Shown here one piece after another: positions 36,806-45,220 of a stretch of DNA of 64,000 nt. Under the pieces are notes generated by a model, which saw nothing but the letters and a program-made list of their open reading frames with translations, was not told the origin of the DNA and made no database searches. The DNA comes from Citromicrobium bathyomarinum. GTDB lineage: Bacteria > Pseudomonadota > Alphaproteobacteria > Sphingomonadales > Sphingomonadaceae. The stretch lies in contig CP155577.1 of NCBI GenBank assembly GCA_001306305.2, positions 186,001 to 250,000 of the forward strand, read 5' to 3'. The translations under genes and the position numbers were made by a program. Numbering within the stretch: the stretch's first letter is position 1; every line of letters starts with the position of its first letter.

Positions 36806-36841
36806 AAAACGCCCCGCCGGGCAGGTGCCGTGGCGGAGCGT
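36806..36841 (-). terminator. Rho-independent terminator after the Gly/Tyr-rich lipoprotein gene
   Basis: On the minus strand, ACGCTCCGCC pairs with GGCGGGGCGT (10 bp, one wobble) around a 13-base loop and runs into TTTTG. It lies about 100 bp downstream of the lipoprotein stop and before the ABM gene. Confidence 0.75.
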
Positions 36842-36937
36842 CTGGCAAGCGGTGGGCGTGGCTCGACATGCGCGCAGGTCTAGCGCGCCCGCCACGATTA
36901 GGACAGCGCCATGCGCCGCCCCGCCCGATGATTTTGC

Positions 36938-37318
36938 CTAGCCGAAGCGGAAATCGAGAATCCGGCCCGAGGAGCTGAATCCGCAGGTAAACTGGTCGCG
37001 CGACCGGTCGCGCACGTCGATCCGGCCCTGCACGGTAAAGACGCCGCGCTCGCGTTCCTCGGCATAGGTGATCTGGACCCGGCCATAGCGGCTTGCCTCG
37101 CGCCCGCAGGCGTTCACCGCCGCGCGCTCGAACTCACTGTTCTGGCGGTAGGAATAGCCGTAGCCGTCACCATACCCGTCGCCATAGCCGCCACCATAAC
37201 CATCATTATAGCCGCCGCCCGGGCCGTAGCCGTCATCGTACCCGTAACCGGGGCCATAGGCGCAGCCGCCCAGCAGCAGGGTGCCGGCGAGCAGAGCGGG
37301 AATCATCAGTTTACGCAT
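36938..37318 (-). CDS. glycine/tyrosine-rich lipoprotein
   Basis: A 126-residue lipoprotein. The signal has lipobox LGGC (LLAGTLLLGGCAYG). Next comes a low-complexity block of about 40 residues of GYGDGYG / GYGGGYGDGY units, then a folded C-terminal domain of about 70 residues with two cysteines (NACGREASRYGRVQITYAEE ... QFTCGFSSSGRILDFRFG). Only a short tail like this is seen in small envelope proteins; I recognise no named family. GGGGAGAG lies 5 bp before the ATG. A terminator follows. Confidence 0.82.
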   Translation of the reverse strand: MRKLMIPALLAGTLLLGGCAYGPGYGYDDGYGPGGGYNDGYGGGYGDGYGDGYGYSYRQNSEFERAAVNACGREASRYGRVQITYAEERERGVFTVQGRIDVRDRSRDQFTCGFSSSGRILDFRFG

Positions 37319-37441
37319 GGAATCTCTCCCCAAAATTGCGAGTCCACCATCCCCGCTGTTCGAATGGAGACTCTACGATCGGAGAAATCCTGTGTTCCCG
37401 CCGTGGCTTAGCAGCGCGAGGCTGAGCGGCGGGCATGGGGC

Positions 37442-37909
37442 CTAGGGCGCGTGGGCATCGGCGATGGCGACCGCCAGCGCATCCGCCGCGTCCGCCCCGG
37501 CGATCGTCACCCCGGGCAGCAGCACCTTGAGCATCGCCTGCACCTGGCGTTTCTCCGCCGCGCCGGTGCCGACCACCGACTTCTTGACGTAGCGCGCAGC
37601 ATGTTCGCGCACGTCGAGCCCGTGCGCGCCGCACGCGGCCAGCACGCTGCCGCGCGCCTGCGCCAGCTTGAGCGTGGATTTGGGATTCTTGTTGAGGAAG
37701 ATTTCCTCGCACGCCCCTCGCGCGGGCCGATACTGCTCGATCACCACCGCCAGCTCGCGCTGCAGCTGCGCCAGCCGCTCGGTCATCGGCGCTTTCGCAT
37801 CGGTCGCGATCTGCCCGTTGGCGATGTGGGAGAGGCGCGAACCCTCGCTGCGGATCACGCCCCAGCCGGTGCAGGTGAGCGAGGGGTCGAGGCCGAGGAT
37901 GATGGTCAT
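37442..37909 (-). CDS. ruvC: crossover junction endodeoxyribonuclease RuvC
   Basis: A 155-residue Holliday-junction resolvase. Acidic catalytic residues are in [16 protein letters not shown] (Asp), [20 protein letters not shown] (Glu) and [16 protein letters not shown] (two Asp). RuvC cuts the junction after RuvAB branch migration. No ruvA or ruvB gene is seen in this window. YebC is the gene upstream on the same strand, as in many proteobacteria. Confidence 0.96.
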   Translation of the reverse strand: MTIILGLDPSLTCTGWGVIRSEGSRLSHIANGQIATDAKAPMTERLAQLQRELAVVIEQYRPARGACEEIFLNKNPKSTLKLAQARGSVLAACGAHGLDVREHAARYVKKSVVGTGAAEKRQVQAMLKVLLPGVTIAGADAADALAVAIADAHAP

Positions 37910-37929
37910 TGTCTCGTCCCCAAGCCGTC

Positions 37930-38012
37930 ATGCTGAACTCGTTTCAGCATCCCGTCCGCCACCCGCGCCGAAATCGAAGGTGGTAGGGCTGGACCCTGAA
38001 ACAAGTTCAGGG
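37930..38012. repeat. sphingomonad-type two-hairpin intergenic repeat
   Basis: ATGCTGAA (37930-37937) mirrors TTCAGCAT (37943-37950). A second hairpin, CCCTGAA-ACAAG-TTCAGGG, lies at 37994-38012. The two similar hairpins flank about 44 bp, and the whole unit fills the ruvC-yebC gap. I recognise this arrangement as a dispersed intergenic repeat common in sphingomonad genomes. Confidence 0.75.
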
Positions 38013-38040
38013 TGACGCCCCCTCCACCAACAGTCGCAGC

Positions 38041-38784
38041 CTAGTCCAGCTTCTCCATCACCTCGTCGGAGATGTCGTAATTGCCCCAGACGGTCTGCAC
38101 GTCGTCATCATCGTCGAGCGCGTCGATCAGCTTCAGGAGCGTGCCTGCGTTCTTCTCGTCCATGTCGACGGTCAGGTTGGGCTTCCACGCGAGCTTGACG
38201 GTCTCCGCCGAACCGAGCGATTTTTCGAGGTTTTCGGCCACTGCGTGCAGATCGTCCGGCGCGGTCCAGATCTCGTGGCCGTCGTCGCTCGACGCGATGT
38301 CTTCCGCGCCCGCTTCCAGCGCGGCTTCCAGCACCTTTTCCTCGTCGCCCGCATCGGCGGGATAGACGATCAGGCCGAGCCGTTCGAACCCATGCGCGAC
38401 CGAGCCTTCGGTGCCGAGGTTGCCGCCGTTCTTGGAAAACGCGGTGCGGATATTGGTTGCGGTGCGGTTGCGGTTGTCGGTCAGCGCCTCGACGATGATC
38501 GCGCTGCCGCCGGGGCCGTAGCCTTCGTAGCGCACTTCCTCGTAGTTATCGCCGTCGTTGGCGGAGGCCTTGTCGATCGCGCGCTGGATATTGTCCTTCG
38601 GCATGGACTGCGCCTTGGCCGCGTTGACCGCGAGCCGCAGGCGCGGGTTCATGTCCGGATCGGGCATGCCCATCTTCGCCGCGACGGTGATCTCGCGGGA
38701 AAGCTTGGAAAACAGGTTGGACCGTTTCTTGTCCTGCGCACCCTTGCGGTGCATGATGTTCTTGAATTTGGAATGGCCTGCCAT
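38041..38784 (-). CDS. YebC/PmpR family regulatory protein
   Basis: A 247-residue YebC-family protein with the standard start [20 protein letters not shown]. It continues with [55 protein letters not shown] and [19 protein letters not shown]. Recent work gives this family a role in translation of difficult (proline-rich) sequences; older work calls it a DNA-binding regulator. It is upstream of ruvC, a common pairing. Confidence 0.95.
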   Translation of the reverse strand: MAGHSKFKNIMHRKGAQDKKRSNLFSKLSREITVAAKMGMPDPDMNPRLRLAVNAAKAQSMPKDNIQRAIDKASANDGDNYEEVRYEGYGPGGSAIIVEALTDNRNRTATNIRTAFSKNGGNLGTEGSVAHGFERLGLIVYPADAGDEEKVLEAALEAGAEDIASSDDGHEIWTAPDDLHAVAENLEKSLGSAETVKLAWKPNLTVDMDEKNAGTLLKLIDALDDDDDVQTVWGNYDISDEVMEKLD

Positions 38785-38912
38785 GGGAACCTGCAAAAAG
38801 TGATGCTTTTTAGGGACCCCGGACTGGAGCCCCGTCAGACAGTCGGCACTAGCGAAGGTCGGCGCGAACGACAACGCCGTGTCGCCTGCGCGTTTCGATT
38901 GGACTGTGCGAA

Positions 38913-39263
38913 CTAGATCCGCACCGCCGTACCGCTGGCGCTCACCATCAGCATCGAGCCGGTATCGCCGATTACCTCGTAATCGAGATCGACGCCGACC
39001 ACCGCGTTTGCACCCAGCTTCTGCGCCTCGGCCTGCATTTCCTGAATCGCGTCGTGGCGCGCTTCTTTCAGCACCTTTTCATAGGAGCCTGCGCGCCCGC
39101 CCACGATGTCGCGAATCCCGGCGAAGAGGTCGCGGAACATGTTCGCGCCGATGATCGCCTCGCCGGTCACGATGCCGAGGTAATCCTGCACCGGACGCCC
39201 CTCGACGGTGGGCGTGGTGGTGACGATGATGCCGGTTTCGGCGGTTCTCCACGGGCTGGCCAT
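38913..39263 (-). CDS. YbjQ/UPF0145 heavy-metal-binding domain protein
   Basis: A 116-residue protein with [58 protein letters not shown] and [16 protein letters not shown]. This is the full UPF0145 domain; members form pentameric rings of unknown role. It precedes yebC on the same strand with about 130 bp between. Confidence 0.93.
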   Translation of the reverse strand: MASPWRTAETGIIVTTTPTVEGRPVQDYLGIVTGEAIIGANMFRDLFAGIRDIVGGRAGSYEKVLKEARHDAIQEMQAEAQKLGANAVVGVDLDYEVIGDTGSMLMVSASGTAVRI

Positions 39264-39331
39264 TCGCGCATTCTCCTTCTCATCGCAGGATAGCGGAAGC
39301 GATTTTGCGGGGCCAGCCCCGGGAGGCGCGA

Positions 39332-39568
39332 TCAGCCCATGCCGAGCGCGGCCTTGTAGGTGTCGAGGATCATTTCCTGCTCGCTGCGGTCGTCGGGCTT
39401 CATCTTCCGCAGGCGCACGATCTGGCGCATGATCTTGGGGTCGTAACCGACCGCCTTGGCTTCGGCATAGACGTCGCGGATATCGTCGGCGATGCCCTTC
39501 TTCTCTTCTTCGAGGCGTTCGATGCGCTCGATCAGCAGGCGCAGGCGGTCGTCGGTGGTCTCGGCCAT
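39332..39568 (-). CDS. gapR: GapR-type nucleoid-associated protein (DUF2312)
   Basis: A 78-residue helical protein. Its first half is a charged coiled-coil ([20 protein letters not shown]), followed by [20 protein letters not shown] and [14 protein letters not shown]. This is the DUF2312/GapR family, which in Caulobacter binds overtwisted, AT-rich DNA ahead of replication and transcription and stimulates topoisomerases. The length is normal. Confidence 0.93.
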   Translation of the reverse strand: MAETTDDRLRLLIERIERLEEEKKGIADDIRDVYAEAKAVGYDPKIMRQIVRLRKMKPDDRSEQEMILDTYKAALGMG

Positions 39569-39650
39569 TTGGGGGTAATCTCCGGTAAGGGGTAGAATCG
39601 GTTGGCCGCTGGGTAGCCAGCAGGCGCCGGATCGTGAACCCGGCGCGTGC

Positions 39651-39962
39651 CTAATCCACGCGATTCTTCTTGAGGCTCGCCTCCATCCGGTCGAGCTGCT
39701 CCTGCGTGGCGGGGGTCTGGCGGGTCGCCTTCCACTCGTCCTGAGGCATCCCGTGGATCAGCTCGCGGGCCTGCGCCTTGTCGCCGTCATAGCCCGCATC
39801 GCGAATCCAGTCGGCCAGGCAATTGCGGCAGAAGCCGGACAGGCCCATCAGATCGATGTTCTGCGCATCGTGGCGATGGCGCAGGTGGCGCACCAGCCGC
39901 CGGAACGCGGCGGCGGCGACCGCATCGTCCAGCTGGTCGAGGGGATCGGGTGATTGCGCCAT
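39651..39962 (-). CDS. DUF1244 domain protein
   Basis: A 103-residue protein with the DUF1244 core [40 protein letters not shown] and [19 protein letters not shown]. Two cysteines in CRNCLADW are conserved and may bind metal. Function unknown. I start it at the ATG at 39962. It is divergent from pyk with about 55 bp between. Confidence 0.9.
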   Translation of the reverse strand: MAQSPDPLDQLDDAVAAAAFRRLVRHLRHRHDAQNIDLMGLSGFCRNCLADWIRDAGYDGDKAQARELIHGMPQDEWKATRQTPATQEQLDRMEASLKKNRVD

Positions 39963-40017
39963 GGCGGGGCTCCTTTGGCTCTTGTCTTGCAACATTCCCC
40001 TGCCATAGCCGTGGGCC

Positions 40018-41490
40018 ATGCCCAAGCCCGATCCCCAGCTCAGCCCCCGAAGCCGCAAGGTCAAGATCCTCGCCACCGTCGGCCCCGCCAGCAGCGATCC
40101 GGAGATGCTGCGCCGCCTGTTCCGCGCCGGCGTCGATGCGTTCCGCGTTAACATGAGCCATGGCGAGCAGGCGACTCACGCCAAGACCATCGCCGCGATC
40201 CGCGCGCTGGAGAAGGAATTCGACCGCCCGATCGCGATCCTCGCCGACCTTCAGGGGCCCAAACTGCGCGTGGGCACCTTCAAGGACGGCAAGGCGGTGA
40301 TTCGCCATTCGGGGCACTTCACGCTTGATCGCGACCCTACGCCGGGCGACGAAACCCGCGTCCACCTGCCCCACCCCGAGCTGTTCGGCATCCTCGAAAA
40401 AGGCCAGCGGCTGCTGATCAATGACGGCAAGATCCGCCTGAAGGTGATCCGCGCGGACGAGGACGCGATCCTGTGCTCGGCAGAAGTCGGCGGAGTCATC
40501 TCCGACCGCAAGGGCGTCAACGTGCCCGATGCCGAGGTGCCGATCCCCGCGCTGACCGACAAGGACCGCAAGGATCTGGCCTTCGCCTGCCAGCAGGGCG
40601 CGGACTGGATCGCGCTCTCCTTCGTGCAGCGGCCCGAAGATGTGGCCGAAGCGCGCAAGCTGATGACCGCGACCGACGGGATGATGCCCGCGCTGTGCGC
40701 CAAGATCGAAAAGCCGAGCGCAGTGCGCCGCCTGTCCGAAATCGTCGACCTTTCAGACGGGATCATGGTCGCGCGCGGGGATCTGGGCGTGGAGCTGGAC
40801 CCGGAAGACGTGCCCCCGCTGCAGAAGCGGATCGTCGACATGACGCGGCAGGCGGGCAAGCCGGTGATCGTCGCCACCCAGATGCTCGAATCGATGATCG
40901 AGAGCCCTGCGCCGACGCGCGCCGAAGTCTCCGACGTCGCCAATGCGGTGTACGACGGCGCGGATGCGGTGATGCTCAGCGCCGAGACTGCGGCGGGCGA
41001 ATGGCCCGAGGAAACCGTCGCGATCATGGACCGGATCGTGACCAAGGTGGAGCAGGACGAGGGCTATCGCGCGCGGATGAAGTTCCTCGAAACGAAGGCC
41101 GATCCGACCACCGCCGACGCGCTCAGCCATGCATGCTCGACCATTGCCGAGACGGTCAGCGTGGCGGCGATCACGGTGTTCACCTTCTCCGGATCGACCG
41201 CGCGGCGCGTTGCGCGCGAGCGGCCTTCTGTGCCGATGCTGGTACTGACCCCGCAGAAACGGGTCGCCCGGCGGGTCGCGCTGCTATGGGGCGCGCACGC
41301 GGTGGTGACGCGCGACATCCTCAGCTTCGAAGAAATGATCGGCAAGGGCAAGCGGATGGCGCTGCGCCACGGCTTCGGCAAGGCGGGCAACAAGCTGATC
41401 GTGCTGGCGGGGGTGCCCTTCGGCACCCCGGGCAGCACCAACCTGCTGCACGTCGTCTCGCTCAGCGGGGACGAACTGAAGGGGCGGTGA
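40018..41490 (+). CDS. pyk: pyruvate kinase
   Basis: A 490-residue enzyme converting phosphoenolpyruvate and ADP to pyruvate and ATP. Motifs are KILATVGPASSDPEMLRRLF, RVNMSHGEQATHAKTI, LADLQGPKLRVG, the PK signature IMVARGDLGVELDPEDVPPL and VIVATQMLESMIESPAPTRA. The C-domain has TFSGSTARRVARERPSVPML. It ends in a fully formed effector domain. Confidence 0.96.
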   Translation: MPKPDPQLSPRSRKVKILATVGPASSDPEMLRRLFRAGVDAFRVNMSHGEQATHAKTIAAIRALEKEFDRPIAILADLQGPKLRVGTFKDGKAVIRHSGHFTLDRDPTPGDETRVHLPHPELFGILEKGQRLLINDGKIRLKVIRADEDAILCSAEVGGVISDRKGVNVPDAEVPIPALTDKDRKDLAFACQQGADWIALSFVQRPEDVAEARKLMTATDGMMPALCAKIEKPSAVRRLSEIVDLSDGIMVARGDLGVELDPEDVPPLQKRIVDMTRQAGKPVIVATQMLESMIESPAPTRAEVSDVANAVYDGADAVMLSAETAAGEWPEETVAIMDRIVTKVEQDEGYRARMKFLETKADPTTADALSHACSTIAETVSVAAITVFTFSGSTARRVARERPSVPMLVLTPQKRVARRVALLWGAHAVVTRDILSFEEMIGKGKRMALRHGFGKAGNKLIVLAGVPFGTPGSTNLLHVVSLSGDELKGR

Positions 41491-41599
41491 GTTACGTCGG
41501 CGTCAGGGTCAACAGACGCAAGCGCCCAAGCGCCGGTCTCTCCATAAGAAAACCTTTATCCTATCGCTGTAGACCCGCCCCCATGCGGAGAAGGCGACA

Positions 41600-42757
41600 G
41601 TGGCGATAGCGATAGACCTGCATCTGACGATCCTGGGGGTGATCGTAGGATTGATCCTCGTGTCATTGCTCGTCCACCTTGCCTTGCGTCGTGGCTCCGC
41701 GCTCGGGTGGATGGCAGCGGCACTGCTGTGCGTATCGGTCGAGCTGCTGATCTTGCGTTACGGGGCGCATTCGCGAGTGGGCGTCGCAGCCATCGCCGTG
41801 CTGGTCCCCGCGATCTATTTCTTCGCCGCGCAGGCGATCCGCGAGGTGACCGGGCTTGGCCTCACGAGCCTTCGGGTCACCGGCATCGCCGCGGGTCTGA
41901 TTGCGCTGTCACTCGTGCTTCTGACCATGCCGGTGCCCCCCACGGTGCAATACGTCCCTTTCCAGCTGGCGAGCATATTCCTCTTTCTGGACGGCACGCT
42001 CGCGCTTGCCCGAAAGCGCAACCGGGATGCGTTCGAAAACGGCCTGGTGGCGCTCGGGTTTCTCGTCATTACAGGCGTAATCCTGCGCGTGCCGATGTTT
42101 CCGGCCCTGCTGGACGAGCCCACCCCCTGGGCAGTGTTCGACGCTGCCCTGTTCGAGCGCGTCTACATTCAGTGCATGGGGGTGCTCAACGCGAGCCTCG
42201 CCCTGCTCATCGTCGCGCGGATCGTGGCAAAGGTGATCGTTGGATATCGTCACAGCTCCGAGCGCGACGGACTGACCGAACTGCTCAATCGCAGGGCTTT
42301 CGACGCACTGGTCGGCAGGCCCGCCACGGCCCCGGGCGCGATCATCATGTGCGACATCGACCGGTTCAAGCAGATCAACGACCGCTTCGGCCATCATGTC
42401 GGCGACGAGGTGATCCGATCCTTCGCCTGCATGCTAAGCGAGCACGGGCATCATGCAGGCCGCGTGGGTGGCGAGGAATTCGCGCTGCTGCTGCTCGATA
42501 CCGGCCTCGACGAGGCGGCGGCGCAGGCAGAGCGGATCCGCAGCGCGTTCGACAGCCTGTACCATCCGGCGATCGGCCCCGACGTGCAGCTGAGCGCAAG
42601 TTTCGGAGTCGCCGCGTTCGAGCCCGGCAGCTCCGTTCGTGCAGCCATGCGCAGCGCCGACCGCGCGCTGTACACTGCCAAGCACACCGGCCGGAACCGC
42701 GTGACGGTCGCCCGCGAAGAAGACGCCTTGCCCGCACCGCTCCTCTCCGCAGCCTGA
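41600..42757 (+). CDS. membrane diguanylate cyclase (GGDEF domain)
   Basis: A 385-residue protein with an N-terminal membrane region of about seven helices (residues 5-215) and a C-terminal GGDEF domain (about 220-375). The signature is RVGGEEFALLL and the metal/substrate loop is IIMCDIDRFKQINDRFGHHV, so it is predicted to make cyclic di-GMP from GTP. No RxxD inhibitory site is seen in the expected place. The start is GTG at 41600, with GGAG upstream. Confidence 0.93.
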   Translation: MAIAIDLHLTILGVIVGLILVSLLVHLALRRGSALGWMAAALLCVSVELLILRYGAHSRVGVAAIAVLVPAIYFFAAQAIREVTGLGLTSLRVTGIAAGLIALSLVLLTMPVPPTVQYVPFQLASIFLFLDGTLALARKRNRDAFENGLVALGFLVITGVILRVPMFPALLDEPTPWAVFDAALFERVYIQCMGVLNASLALLIVARIVAKVIVGYRHSSERDGLTELLNRRAFDALVGRPATAPGAIIMCDIDRFKQINDRFGHHVGDEVIRSFACMLSEHGHHAGRVGGEEFALLLLDTGLDEAAAQAERIRSAFDSLYHPAIGPDVQLSASFGVAAFEPGSSVRAAMRSADRALYTAKHTGRNRVTVAREEDALPAPLLSAA

Positions 42758-42775
42758 GGGCTCGGCGGGAAGGTT

Positions 42776-43783
42776 CTAGCCCCAGCCGCCCACAAACGCC
42801 GCGACGTTGCCGCCCAGCGCGTCGACCGCGTAACCGCCTTCCATCACCACCAGCGTCGGCAGGCCGAGCGTGGCGATCATCTCGCCCATCGTGGCGTAAT
42901 CCTCTCGCCTTAGCCTGAAATGCGAGATCGGGTCTTCGGCGAAGGTATCCGCGCCGTAGGAGACGATCAGCAGGTCCGCACCATGCGCGCGCACCGTATC
43001 CAGCGCCGTCTCGAGCGCGGGCGCATAGCCCGCCCAGTCGGGGCCCTGCGGCAGTGGCAGATTGAGCGTCGCGCCCTCGCCCTGCCCGCTCCCGCGCTCG
43101 TCGGCATGGCCCCAATAGAAGGGAAAATCGGTCTTCGGATCGGCGTGGATCGAAGCGAACAACACCTCGCCATCATCGTAGAAGATGTCCTGCGTGCCGT
43201 TGCCGTGGTGGTAGTCGACATCGAGGATCGCGATCCGGCGCACCCCACGCGCCTGCGCTGCGCGCGCGGCGATGGCGGCGTTGTTGAGGTAGCAATAGCC
43301 GCCCATGTAATCCGCCCCGCAATGGTGCCCGGGCGGGCGACACAGCGCGAGGGCAGCGTTGTCTCCGCCCAGTACGGCATCGAGCGCGGTCAGCGCGCTT
43401 TGCGCTCCGCCATAGGCCGCTGCCCACGTTCCGGCGGCGACCGGCGTCGAGGCGTCCATTGCATAGGCCCCGATCTTTGCATCGATCCGGTCGAGCGCGA
43501 GCGCGCGGCGTGCGACCACCGGGAAGACGTAGCCCATCGCATCGCCCTCACGTCCGGCGGCGAGCCACAGGTCGTGCGCCTCGCGCAGAAAGGCCACATA
43601 GGCGGGGTCGTGGACCGCGAGGATCGGCTCGATCCCGAAGTCGCGTGCGGGCTCCCCCGGGCCGAGCGCGTCGAGCAGCGCGGCGAAGCGCGCCGGGCTT
43701 TCGGCGTAGTCCATCCATCCGCCATTATGCAGTTCGCGGATGGGCGCGTGGTGGGCCTGTGCGGGGTCGGAGAAGTGCCGCAT
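42776..43783 (-). CDS. histone deacetylase family protein
   Basis: A 335-residue zinc-dependent deacetylase-like protein. Metal and catalytic motifs are LCRPPGHHCGADYMGGYCYL, NNAAIAARAA, IAILDVDYHHGNGTQDIFYD, VLFASIHADP and IVSYGADTFAEDP, with MEGGYAVDALGGNVA near the end. Bacterial members deacetylate acetylpolyamines, acetoin-related proteins or lysines. The enzyme is small and cytosolic. It lies 7 bp after gltX on the same strand. Confidence 0.93.
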   Translation of the reverse strand: MRHFSDPAQAHHAPIRELHNGGWMDYAESPARFAALLDALGPGEPARDFGIEPILAVHDPAYVAFLREAHDLWLAAGREGDAMGYVFPVVARRALALDRIDAKIGAYAMDASTPVAAGTWAAAYGGAQSALTALDAVLGGDNAALALCRPPGHHCGADYMGGYCYLNNAAIAARAAQARGVRRIAILDVDYHHGNGTQDIFYDDGEVLFASIHADPKTDFPFYWGHADERGSGQGEGATLNLPLPQGPDWAGYAPALETALDTVRAHGADLLIVSYGADTFAEDPISHFRLRREDYATMGEMIATLGLPTLVVMEGGYAVDALGGNVAAFVGGWG

Positions 43784-43790
43784 TGGAAGC

Positions 43791-45164
43791 CTAGCCAGCC
43801 GCCCGCTCCAGCCGGGCGCGCGCTTGCGTCTCGCCGATCAGCGGCAGCAGTTCGCCCATGTCGGGGCCGTGGTCCATGCCGGTCAGCGCCTGACGCAGCG
43901 GCAGGAACAGCGGCTTGCCCTTGCGCCCGGTGCGCTCTTTCAGCGTGGAGGTCAGCGCGCCCCACGGATTGTCGCCCCATGTCAGCGCATCCGCCGCGTC
44001 GGCCAGAAACGCGCGGTCTTCGTCGGAGAATGCGGGCTGCTCGATCGGCCCGGTGACCAGCCGCCAAAGCTCGGCCGCCTCGCCGACATGCGACAGGTTG
44101 GGCCGGATAGCGTGCCAGCCCGCCTCGTCGATTCCCCCGGGCAGGCGATCCTGCACCTGCGCATAATCCATCTGGTGGACGATCGCCGCGTTGAGCCGCT
44201 CCAGCTCCGCCTCGTCGAACTTGGCCGGCGCGCGGCCGAAGCTCTCCAGATCGAAGCCTTCGATCAGCGTCGCACGGTCGGCGATCGGCTCGACCGGCTG
44301 ACTGGTGCCCAGCCGCGCCAGCAGCGAAAGGATCGCCTCCGGCTCGATCCCCTGCTCGCGCAATGCCTCGCACGACAGCGAGCCGAGGCGCTTGGACAGC
44401 TTGCCTTCCTTGCCGACCAGCAGCGCGGTGTGGCCGAAGCGCGGGAAGCTGTCGATCACATCGCAGTGATCGGGCCCGACCCCGGCCGCATGCAGCGCGG
44501 TGAACATCTGCACCTGGACGGCAGTGTTGGACACATGGTCCTCCCCGCGCAGCACGTCGGTCACGCCCATGTCCATGTCGTCGATCACGCTTGGCAGCAT
44601 GTAGAGCCAGCTGCCGTCGGCGCGGCGGATAACCGGATCGGAACGCTGCGCGGGATCGAATTTCTGCGGGCCGCGCACGCCGTCTTCCCACGCAATCAGT
44701 TCGTCATGGTCGAGCTTGAAGCGCCAGTGCGGGGCGATGCCTTCGGCTTCCTTCGCGGCGCGCTCGTCCTCGCTCATCGAGAGCGCCGCGCGGTCGTAGA
44801 TCGGGGGCAGGCCGCGCCCCAGCGCGATCTTGCGCTTAAGCTCCAGCTCCTGCGCGGTCTCGTAGGCGGGATATACCCGGCCTGCGTCCTTCAGCTTGGC
44901 AAAGGCGTCTTCATACAGGTCGAGCCGCTGCGACTGGCGGAACTCGGCATCGGGTTCCAGTCCCAGCCAGGCGAGGTCTTCGCGGATCGCGGTGACATAT
45001 TCCTCGCGGCTTCGCTCTGCATCGGTATCGTCGATCCGAAGCAGGAACTTGCCCGGCCCTTCATCGTCGCCCTTCCGGGCGAGCAGCCAGTTGTGAAGCG
45101 CAGTGCGCAGGTTGCCGACGTGGAGGCGGCCCGTGGGTGAAGGCGCGAAGCGGGTGACGATCAT
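43791..45164 (-). CDS. gltX: glutamate-tRNA ligase
   Basis: A 457-residue class I synthetase. The HIGH-type motif is TRFAPSPTGRLHVGNLRTAL, the KMSKS-type motif is GKEGKLSKRLGS, and IDDTDAERSREEYVTAIRED follows. A C-terminal helical anticodon-binding domain is present. Alphaproteobacteria often carry two GltX paralogues, one of them non-discriminating; this looks like a full-length one, but which type it is cannot be told here. Confidence 0.95.
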   Translation of the reverse strand: MIVTRFAPSPTGRLHVGNLRTALHNWLLARKGDDEGPGKFLLRIDDTDAERSREEYVTAIREDLAWLGLEPDAEFRQSQRLDLYEDAFAKLKDAGRVYPAYETAQELELKRKIALGRGLPPIYDRAALSMSEDERAAKEAEGIAPHWRFKLDHDELIAWEDGVRGPQKFDPAQRSDPVIRRADGSWLYMLPSVIDDMDMGVTDVLRGEDHVSNTAVQVQMFTALHAAGVGPDHCDVIDSFPRFGHTALLVGKEGKLSKRLGSLSCEALREQGIEPEAILSLLARLGTSQPVEPIADRATLIEGFDLESFGRAPAKFDEAELERLNAAIVHQMDYAQVQDRLPGGIDEAGWHAIRPNLSHVGEAAELWRLVTGPIEQPAFSDEDRAFLADAADALTWGDNPWGALTSTLKERTGRKGKPLFLPLRQALTGMDHGPDMGELLPLIGETQARARLERAAG

Positions 45165-45220
45165 GGCAAGCAGCGCTACTCGCGCGCTCGCACGCCTTCA
45201 AGCGTGTGTCGCTGCGCGGG

